A stretch of 64,000 nucleotides of DNA. It comes from Streptomyces sp. R302. GTDB taxonomy: Bacteria; Actinomycetota; Actinomycetes; Streptomycetales; Streptomycetaceae. Each line of letters begins with the position of its first letter. Positions within the stretch are counted from its first letter, which is position 1. Under the pieces are notes generated by a model, which saw only the letters and a program-made list of their open reading frames with translations, did no database searches and was not told the DNA's origin. The stretch covers positions 372,001 through 436,000 of the forward strand of contig NZ_JABBGE010000001.1 of assembly GCF_012927245.1 (NCBI RefSeq), written 5' to 3'. A program made the position numbers and the translations under genes. Positions 56,404 through 64,000 of the stretch are shown piece by piece.

Positions 56404-57930
56404 ATGGCCGAGACCAAGCGCGAGATCGAGCGGAAGTACGAAGCCACCGCGGACACCCGGCTGCCGGACCTCACCCGCGCGGCCGGGGTCGCGTCCGTGA
56501 CGGCCGAGGGCGTCACCGAACTCGACGCCGTCTACTACGACACGGCCGGCCTCCGGCTCGCCGCCGACTCCCTCACCCTCCGGCGCCGCACCGGAGGCTC
56601 GGACGCCGGCTGGCACCTCAAGTTCCCGGTCGCCGCCGGCGTCCGCGACGAGATCAGGGCCCCGCTCACGGAGGCGCTCCCGCCCTCCCTGGCGGGGCTC
56701 CTGCGCTCCCGCGTCCGCCACGCCGGAGTCATCCCCGTGGTCCGCCTCCGCTCCTCCCGAGACGTACGCCACCTCAGGGACGGGCACGGCACGATCCTCG
56801 CCGAGCTCTCCGTGGACACCGTCCGCGCCGACCGCCTCCTCGCCGGCGGCTCCGGCGACGCCACCGCCGCCTGGACCGAGATCGAGGTCGAGCTCGCGGA
56901 CGACGCCGACCCGGCCGTCCTCGACGCCGTCGAGAAACGCCTGAGGAAGGCCGGCATCCACCCCTCCGACGCCCCCTCCAAGCTCGCCCGCGCCCTGAGC
57001 GAGACCGGCCTGGAACCCGAGCGGCCCGCGGAGACGGACGCCGACGGCACGGCGCGCGCCGCCGTCCTCGCGTACGTACGGGAACAGGCCGAGGCCCTCG
57101 TCCGCCTCGACCCCGCCGTCCGCCGCGACCTGCCCGACGCCGTCCACCAGCTCCGGGTCGCCTGCCGGCGGCTGCGCAGCGCCTTCAAGACCTACCGCAA
57201 GGTCCTCGACCGGGACGTCACCGACCCGATCGGCGCCGAGCTGAAGTGGCTCGCCGGCGAGCTCGGCCACGCCCGCGACCAGGAGGTCCTCGCCGCCCGC
57301 CTCGGCGACGCCCTCGACGGGCTCGACCGCGAACAGCTCCACGGCCCGGTCCGCGGCCGGCTGCGCACCTGGGACCGGGCCCGTTCCACCGGCTCCCGCC
57401 GCCGCGCCCTCGACGCCCTCGACTCGCCCCGCCACCTCGCCCTCCTCGACGCCCTCGACGGACTCCTCGCCGACCCGCCGCTGAGGCCGGGCGCCCGGAA
57501 GAAGGCCGAGAAGGTGCTGCCGAAGGCGATCCGGCGCGACTACCGGCGGCTCGCCGACCGGATCGGCCCCGCCCTCGACCTCGCCCCCGGCCACGACCGC
57601 GACCTCGCCCTCCACGAGGCCCGCAAGGCCGCCAAACGGGCCCGGTACGCCGCCGACGCCGCCGTACCGACCCTCGGCAAGCCCGCCAAACGGTTCTCCA
57701 AGAGGATGAAGTCCGTCCAGTCCCTCCTCGGCGACCACCAGGACGCCGTCGTCGCCCGCGGGGCCCTGCGCGACCTCGCCGCCGAGGCGGAGGAGGCCGG
57801 CGAACCCTCCTTCACCTGGGGCGTCCTGTACGCGCGGCAGGAAGCGGCCGCGGCGGCCCGGGAGCGGGAACTGCCCGGTGTCTGGGAGCGGGCCTCGGCC
57901 CCGGATCTCCGCGCGGCGCTGAGCCGCTGA
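56404..57930 (+). CDS. CYTH and CHAD domain protein
   Basis: 508 residues. N-terminal CYTH (triphosphate tunnel) domain, about 1-200, with the EIERKY motif and alternating acidic/basic strands; C-terminal CHAD domain, about 220-500, with conserved His in DAVHQLRVACRRLRS and LHEARKAAKRARYA. CHAD binds inorganic polyphosphate; CYTH hydrolyses tri- or polyphosphate, so a polyphosphate-linked role is likely. ATG 56404 lies six nt after TAGATT (56392-56397), no ribosome site: leaderless. Confidence 0.94.
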   Translation: MAETKREIERKYEATADTRLPDLTRAAGVASVTAEGVTELDAVYYDTAGLRLAADSLTLRRRTGGSDAGWHLKFPVAAGVRDEIRAPLTEALPPSLAGLLRSRVRHAGVIPVVRLRSSRDVRHLRDGHGTILAELSVDTVRADRLLAGGSGDATAAWTEIEVELADDADPAVLDAVEKRLRKAGIHPSDAPSKLARALSETGLEPERPAETDADGTARAAVLAYVREQAEALVRLDPAVRRDLPDAVHQLRVACRRLRSAFKTYRKVLDRDVTDPIGAELKWLAGELGHARDQEVLAARLGDALDGLDREQLHGPVRGRLRTWDRARSTGSRRRALDALDSPRHLALLDALDGLLADPPLRPGARKKAEKVLPKAIRRDYRRLADRIGPALDLAPGHDRDLALHEARKAAKRARYAADAAVPTLGKPAKRFSKRMKSVQSLLGDHQDAVVARGALRDLAAEAEEAGEPSFTWGVLYARQEAAAAARERELPGVWERASAPDLRAALSR

Positions 57931-57982
57931 GCACCGGGGTACGCTTGAGAGTCGCCCCCCTGCCAGCTCACGAAGGTTCGAG

Positions 57983-59911
<1,929 letters not shown>

Positions 59912-59940
59912 TCCGCGCCCGGCACGGGTAACGCCTTGGT

Positions 59941-59978
59941 GACGGCCCGGCGGAGGGGAAACCCTCCGCCGGGCCGTC
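59941..59978. terminator. terminator hairpin of the radical SAM gene
   Basis: Perfect 17-bp stem (GACGGCCCGGCGGAGGG with its complement) on a GAAA tetraloop, directly before the repeat-protein gene. Confidence 0.9.
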
Positions 59979-59993
59979 GCCGTCCATCTGGGC

Positions 59994-60629
59994 ATGAACA
60001 CGGAAAACCCGGGCTGCCTCACGGGAGTGGCACGCGCCATCGCCCTCGTGGTCGTCCTGCCCTTCCGGCTGCTCCGGGACGCCCTCGCCTGGTCCGGCCG
60101 GCAGCTCTGGCGCCGGCTCCTCGCCCCGATCGGCCGAGCGCTCGGGTGGCTGCTCCACTACCTGCTCGTCGTCCCCCTCCGGTGGCTGTGGGAGTGGGTC
60201 CTCGCCCCGATCGGCCGAGCGCTCGGGTGGCTGCTCCACTACGTCCTCGTCGTGCCCCTCCGGTGGCTGTGGGAATGGGTCCTGGTCCCCGTCGGCAAGG
60301 CCCTGTGGCGGGTGGTCGACCTGCTGCTCGTCACCCCGCTCACCTGGCTCTGGCGGTACGTGCTCGGCCCCGTCTGCCGCGTCGTCGGCGCAGCCCTCGC
60401 CTGGGCCTGGCGCGTCGCCGGCACGATCTCCCGGGCCGTCGGCCGCGCCATCCGCTGGGTGCTGTGGAACGCGATCGGCCGGCCCCTCGCCTGGGTGTAC
60501 CGGGTGGTCCTCACCCCCGTCGGCCACTGGCTGCGCCGGTACGTGTGGGGACCCGTCGCCACCGTCGCCCGGGCCGTGCGCGCCGCCGCCCGCGAGATGC
60601 GGACCGCGCTCTTCGGCTCCGCCCGCTGA
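59994..60629 (+). CDS. Trp-rich 27-residue-repeat protein of unknown function
   Basis: 211 residues with about 20 Trp. After a hydrophobic N-terminus the chain is made of 27-residue repeats: two near-identical copies (LAPIGRALGWLL... VPLRWLWEWV), a third clearly related (LVPVGKALWRVV... TPLTWLWRYV), and more degenerate copies up to the basic C-terminus. Each unit pairs a short amphipathic helix with a Trp-rich, Arg-containing one, suggesting a membrane-surface or membrane-embedded protein. No family recognised. ATG 59994. It sits between two genes that normally work together, which is why it is worth a look. Confidence 0.75.
   Translation: MNTENPGCLTGVARAIALVVVLPFRLLRDALAWSGRQLWRRLLAPIGRALGWLLHYLLVVPLRWLWEWVLAPIGRALGWLLHYVLVVPLRWLWEWVLVPVGKALWRVVDLLLVTPLTWLWRYVLGPVCRVVGAALAWAWRVAGTISRAVGRAIRWVLWNAIGRPLAWVYRVVLTPVGHWLRRYVWGPVATVARAVRAAAREMRTALFGSAR
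60119..60280 (+). repeat. 81-bp tandem direct repeat in the Trp-rich protein gene
   Basis: Two nearly identical copies, 60119-60199 and 60200-60280, in frame (27 codons). They look like a recent tandem duplication. Confidence 0.95.
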
Positions 60630-60906
60630 ACCGCCCCCGGCCCCGCCCCCGACCCGCCCCCGTCCCCGCCGCCGACCCCGCCGGGGAACCCGAGGTGGCC
60701 CGGGCGCGTACTCTGGGTAGTACAAGGAACGTCCCCGGCGCGGCGCCCGCCCCCGAGATCTCCCCGCTCCGAGCGGGGGTGATCCGGGCGGGAGCCCACG
60801 GGACGTCCGAGAGCTTCCGGGCGGAGCGCCACCCGCGCCCGCCCCGCACCGAGGAGAAGAACCACTGGGCAAGCGACAGCCCGAAGGCCCGCCGCCCGCA
60901 CCGGCG

Positions 60907-61722
60907 GTGCAGCGCATCCGTCTGCGCTACACCAAGCGCGGCCGCCTCCGGTTCACCAGCCACCGCGACTTCCAGCGCGCCTTCGAGCGCGCCCTGCGCC
61001 GCGCCGAGGTGCCCATGGCGTACTCGGCCGGATTCACCCCGCACCCCAAGGTGTCGTACGCCAACGCCGCCCCCACGGGTACGGGCTCCGAGGCCGAGTT
61101 CCTGGAGATCGCCCTCACCGAGCGCCGCGACCCGGAGACCCTGCGGGTCCTGCTCGACGAGTCCCTCCCGGCCGGCCTCGACATCACCGACGCCGTCGAG
61201 GCCCGCACCTCCGGCCTCGCCGACCGGCTCACCGCCTCCGTGTGGGAGCTCCGGCTCGACGGCGTCCCCGTCGACGACGCCCGGAAGGCCGTCGAGGCCT
61301 TCCTCGCGGCCGAGACGGTCGAGGTCCAGCGCAAGACCAAGAACGGCATCCGCACCTTCGACACCCGCTCCGCCGTCGCCGAGCTCGTCGCGGACCGTCC
61401 CCAGGCCGATCCCCAGGTCGATCCCCAGGGCGATCCCCAGGGTGATAGGCCCGCCGACGATGCCTGTGCGATACTGCGGCTGGTCGTTCGGCACGTGACA
61501 CCCGCCGTGCGACCCGACGACGTCCTGTCCGGTCTCCGAGCTGTGGCCGACCTGGCGCCGCCGGTCCCCGCAGCGGTGACCAGGCTGGCGCAGGGGCTCT
61601 TCGACGAGGAGTCCGGCACGGTGACCGACCCGCTCGCGCCCGACCGCGAGGCAGTCACGGCCGCAGCAACCACGGCCGCCGCGACCGCCCCGGCGACGGC
61701 GCCGGAGGCAGGCCCCGCGTAG
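60907..61722 (+). CDS. TIGR03936-family radical-SAM-associated protein (DUF2344)
   Basis: 271 residues. Starts QRIRLRYTKRGRLRFTSHRDF; AGFTPHPKVSYANAAPTG is a conserved family segment. The family accompanies TIGR03960 radical SAM proteins or is fused to them. I list the first usual start, GTG 60907, which has no ribosome site. An in-frame CTG at 60865, with GAGGAGAAG eight nt before it, may be the true start (adds MGKRQPEGPPPAPA). An Ala/Asp/Pro/Gln linker with four 12-bp repeats lies near residue 165. Confidence 0.9.
   Translation: MQRIRLRYTKRGRLRFTSHRDFQRAFERALRRAEVPMAYSAGFTPHPKVSYANAAPTGTGSEAEFLEIALTERRDPETLRVLLDESLPAGLDITDAVEARTSGLADRLTASVWELRLDGVPVDDARKAVEAFLAAETVEVQRKTKNGIRTFDTRSAVAELVADRPQADPQVDPQGDPQGDRPADDACAILRLVVRHVTPAVRPDDVLSGLRAVADLAPPVPAAVTRLAQGLFDEESGTVTDPLAPDREAVTAAATTAAATAPATAPEAGPA
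61399..61446 (+). repeat. four 12-bp repeats in the TIGR03936 gene
   Basis: CCCCAGGTCGAT with small variations, four copies, in frame, encoding D-P-Q-x units in a linker. Confidence 0.9.
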
Positions 61723-61801
61723 GGGACGGAGTCGAGCGCAGCCCTGGCACTCGGGAGCCACCTGGGTCGGGCAGCGCACTGACCAGGAGACTTTCGCCAG
61801 G

Positions 61802-61905
61802 CCGTACGCATCGGGCGTACGGAACCGGCGAGCCAGACATTCAGCTCCCGTGCGGCGCCCGCGCCCCGGACGGCGGCACCGCGCACGAAGCGCGTCCGTG
61901 CCGCC
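61802..61905 (+). promoter_or_regulatory. structured 5' leader of the RNase E gene
   Basis: Two hairpins upstream of the RNase E start (61955): CCGTACGC-atcg-GCGTACGG at 61802-61821, and a longer one with arms GGCGGCAC (61872-61879) and GTGCCGCC (61898-61905) and inner GCGC pairs. In E. coli the rne leader folds and mediates autoregulation; the same idea applies here only by inference. Confidence 0.4.
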
Positions 61906-61954
61906 CACCGGAATCCGACGCGGCGCCCGGGAGCGTGACGGGAGAACCGCCCGC

Positions 61955-64000
61955 ATGCTCGAAGAGACCAACGAGAACAACGACAACGCCCCCGGTGACA
62001 AGCTGCCGCCGCGCCGCCGGCGCCGCGCCGCCTCCCGGCCCGCCGGCCCGCCGGTGACGGCCGTCGGCGAGACGGCCGAGGCCGCCGAGGTCGTCGAGGC
62101 CACCCCGGCCCCGGTCGCCGAGACCCCGGCCGCCGAGCCGGAGGCCGCCCCGGCCCGCACCCGCCGCCGCGCCACCCGCAAGACGGCCGCGCCCGCGCCG
62201 GTCGCCGAGGAGACCGCCGCCGAGGCGCTCCCGGCCGAGCAGGTCGCCGTGGAGGAGCCCGCCGAGCCGGTCGTCGAGGCCGCTCCGGCGCGTACCCGCC
62301 GCCGTGCGACCCGTAAGGCCACCGCGCCGGTGACCGCCACGGCCCCGGCCGAGGAGGCCGCCGTGGAGGAGCCCGCCGCCGTGGAGGCGCCCGCCGAGCC
62401 GGTCGTCGAGGCCGCCCCGGCCCGTACCCGCCGCCGCGCCACCCGCCGCGCCGCCGCGCCCGAGACCACGGTCACCCCGGACGTCGCGGCCGAGCTCGCC
62501 GCGCCGACCTCCGGTGAGGCCCTGCCCGCCGACACCGTCGAGGAGATCGCCTCCCACGGTGCCGACGTCGCCGCCGCCGAGACCGCCGCCACCCGTGGCC
62601 GCGGCCGCCGCCGCGTCAGCTCCCCGCAGTTCACCTCCGAGCCGGCCACGGCCGAGGAGGCCCCGCGCCGCCGCCGCGCCGAGCGCCCGGCCGTCGCCGT
62701 CTTCCAGGCCCCGGTCTTCGCCGAGCCCATGTTCCAGACGCCGGAGACCGCCGCGTTCGCCGCCGCCGTCGCCGCGGAGACCGAGGTCGAGGCCGAGGAG
62801 GAGGAGCCGGAGGAGACCGTCGTCGAGACGGTCGAGGCCGTCGAGCCCGTCGAGCGCGCCGAGACCGGCTCGCGCCGTCGCCGTCGCCGCCGGGGTGAGC
62901 CCGTCGCCGTCGAGCCCGTCCCGTCGACCGTCGCCGACGAGCCCGAGGTCGAGCACGTCGCCGACGAGGCCGAGGCGGAGGAGGCCGAGGCCGAGGCGGA
63001 GGACGCCGACGAGTACGGCGACCGCCCGTCCCGCCGTCGCCGTCGTGGCGGCCGTCGCCGTCGCCGCGGCGAGTCCGCCGAGGCGGAGGAGGCCGAGGAG
63101 ACCGACGAGTCCGACGAGCTCCATGCCGAGGACGAGGCCGCCGAGGAGGCCGAGGAGGACGACGAGTCCGGCTTCGGCGGCTCCAGCAGCTCCCGTCGCC
63201 GTCGCCGCCGTCGCCGCCGCAGCGGTGACGCCGCCGGCGAGGCCGAGACCACCGAAGAGGACGGCGTCCGCACGGTCGTCAAGGTCCGCGAGCCCCGCCC
63301 GGCCCGCGAGAAGGCCGAGCCGTCCGACGAGGTGCAGTCCATCAAGGGCTCCACCCGTCTGGAGGCCAAGAAGCAGCGCCGCCGCGAGGGGCGCGAGCAG
63401 GGCCGCCGCCGCGTCCCGATCATCACCGAGGCCGAGTTCCTCGCCCGCCGCGAGGCCGTCGAGCGCGTCATGGTCGTCCGCCAGAACGGCGAGCGCACCC
63501 AGATCGGCGTCCTGGAAGACAACGTGCTCGTCGAGCACTACGTCAACAAGGAGCAGGCCACCTCGTACGTCGGCAACGTCTACCTGGGCAAGGTCCAGAA
63601 CGTGCTGCCGTCGATGGAGGCCGCCTTCGTCGACATCGGCAAGGGCCGCAACGCCGTCCTCTACGCCGGCGAGGTCAACTTCGAGGCGCTCGGCATGGGC
63701 CACGGCCCGCGCCGCATCGAGTCCGCCCTCAAGTCCGGCCAGTCGGTCCTGGTGCAGGTCACCAAGGACCCGATCGGCCACAAGGGCGCCCGCCTCACAA
63801 GTCAGGTGTCTCTGCCCGGCCGCTACCTCGTGTACGTCCCCGAGGGCTCGATGACCGGCATCAGCCGCAAGCTCCCGGACACCGAGCGCGCCCGGCTGAA
63901 GACCATCCTCAAGAAGATCGTCCCCGAGGACGCGGGCGTCATCGTGCGCACCGCCGCCGAGGGCGCGAGCGAGGACGAGCTGCGCCGTGACGTCGAGCGC
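61955..64000 (+). CDS. rne: ribonuclease E/G, N-terminal and S1 part (cut by window edge)
   Basis: The first 682 codons are present; the gene continues to the right. Residues 1-480 are a disordered, alternately Glu/Ala- and Arg-rich extension with three copies of an APARTRRRATR unit and several RRRRRRR patches, as in Streptomyces RNase ES. Then the S1 domain (TSYVGNVYLGKVQNVLPSME, AFVDIGKGRNAVLYAGEV) and the start of the catalytic region (GPRRIESALKSGQSVLVQVTK; GARLTSQVSLPGRYLVYVP). It processes rRNA precursors and mRNA. ATG 61955, ribosome site GGGAG. Confidence 0.95.
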   Translation, partial: MLEETNENNDNAPGDKLPPRRRRRAASRPAGPPVTAVGETAEAAEVVEATPAPVAETPAAEPEAAPARTRRRATRKTAAPAPVAEETAAEALPAEQVAVEEPAEPVVEAAPARTRRRATRKATAPVTATAPAEEAAVEEPAAVEAPAEPVVEAAPARTRRRATRRAAAPETTVTPDVAAELAAPTSGEALPADTVEEIASHGADVAAAETAATRGRGRRRVSSPQFTSEPATAEEAPRRRRAERPAVAVFQAPVFAEPMFQTPETAAFAAAVAAETEVEAEEEEPEETVVETVEAVEPVERAETGSRRRRRRRGEPVAVEPVPSTVADEPEVEHVADEAEAEEAEAEAEDADEYGDRPSRRRRRGGRRRRRGESAEAEEAEETDESDELHAEDEAAEEAEEDDESGFGGSSSSRRRRRRRRRSGDAAGEAETTEEDGVRTVVKVREPRPAREKAEPSDEVQSIKGSTRLEAKKQRRREGREQGRRRVPIITEAEFLARREAVERVMVVRQNGERTQIGVLEDNVLVEHYVNKEQATSYVGNVYLGKVQNVLPSMEAAFVDIGKGRNAVLYAGEVNFEALGMGHGPRRIESALKSGQSVLVQVTKDPIGHKGARLTSQVSLPGRYLVYVPEGSMTGISRKLPDTERARLKTILKKIVPEDAGVIVRTAAEGASEDELRRDVER

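Noticed and set aside
60511..63522. 1003-codon minus-strand frame antisense to RNase E
   Set aside because: A Ser/Arg/Ala-rich shadow; RNase E on the plus strand is certain from its S1 domain.

Overview
This is a high-GC actinobacterial chromosome segment, almost certainly Streptomyces. Codon third positions are nearly all G or C. The markers fit: clpP1-clpP2-clpX behind trigger factor, the mreBCD-pbp2-rodA block, a sodF preceded by a Nur-like box, a long RNase E, CGNR/ABATE and CYTH-CHAD proteins. From memory, the housekeeping order (pepN, asd, sodF, bioY, rpiB, nei, tig, clp, valS, folC, ndk, mre, rne) matches the conserved core of Streptomyces chromosomes. I could not run alignments, so this is recognition rather than computation.

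Layout. 1-14 kb: the N-terminal part of one aminopeptidase N at the left edge, asd, a large secreted subtilase, a divergent CGNR regulator/VOC pair, PPOX, HPP, NUDIX and serine-hydrolase genes, an AbiEi/DUF559-like protein, and a second complete pepN. 14-26 kb: a DsbA-fold mycothiol-type oxidoreductase, iron superoxide dismutase (sodF), a secreted protein, three paralogous amino-acid permeases interleaved with bioY, rpiB, a Nei-type glycosylase, an Eis-like acetyltransferase and a membrane-anchored PP2C phosphatase. 26.2-35.2 kb: a small membrane protein, tRNA-Gly, tRNA-Pro, then the protein-quality block tig, clpP1, clpP2, clpX, a Pro/Gln-rich membrane protein and valS.

35.2-47.4 kb is accessory DNA lying between valS and folC, which I remember as near neighbours in other Streptomyces. 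It has two parts. 35.2-41.0 kb holds an NTF2-like protein, a tightly coupled Gfo/Idh oxidoreductase-methyltransferase-glycosyltransferase operon, and, divergent from it, a class IV aminotransferase and an XRE-SUMF1 fusion protein. Three of these genes carry the rare leucine codon TTA, which in Streptomyces makes translation depend on the bldA tRNA. I think this is the most interesting locus in the window: a probable developmentally gated small-molecule or glycan-modifying cluster. 41.0-47.4 kb holds a processive family 2 glycosyltransferase, a non-hydrolysing UDP-GlcNAc 2-epimerase, and a two-component pair whose histidine kinase ends in a tail encoded by twelve 30-bp tandem repeats, followed by a divergent orphan kinase.

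47.4-64 kb returns to core genes: folC with its DUF4233 partner, ndk, mreB-mreC-mreD-pbp2-rodA (lateral-wall and spore-wall synthesis, with a candidate sigma-E promoter), a CYTH-CHAD protein, the two-part TIGR03960/TIGR03936 radical-SAM system separated by an unusual Trp-rich 27-residue-repeat protein, and the start of the RNase E/G gene, which runs off the right edge.

Several genes appear to be transcribed as leaderless mRNAs (a TANNNT box 6-8 nt before the start codon). Strong GC-rich hairpins separate most transcription units.
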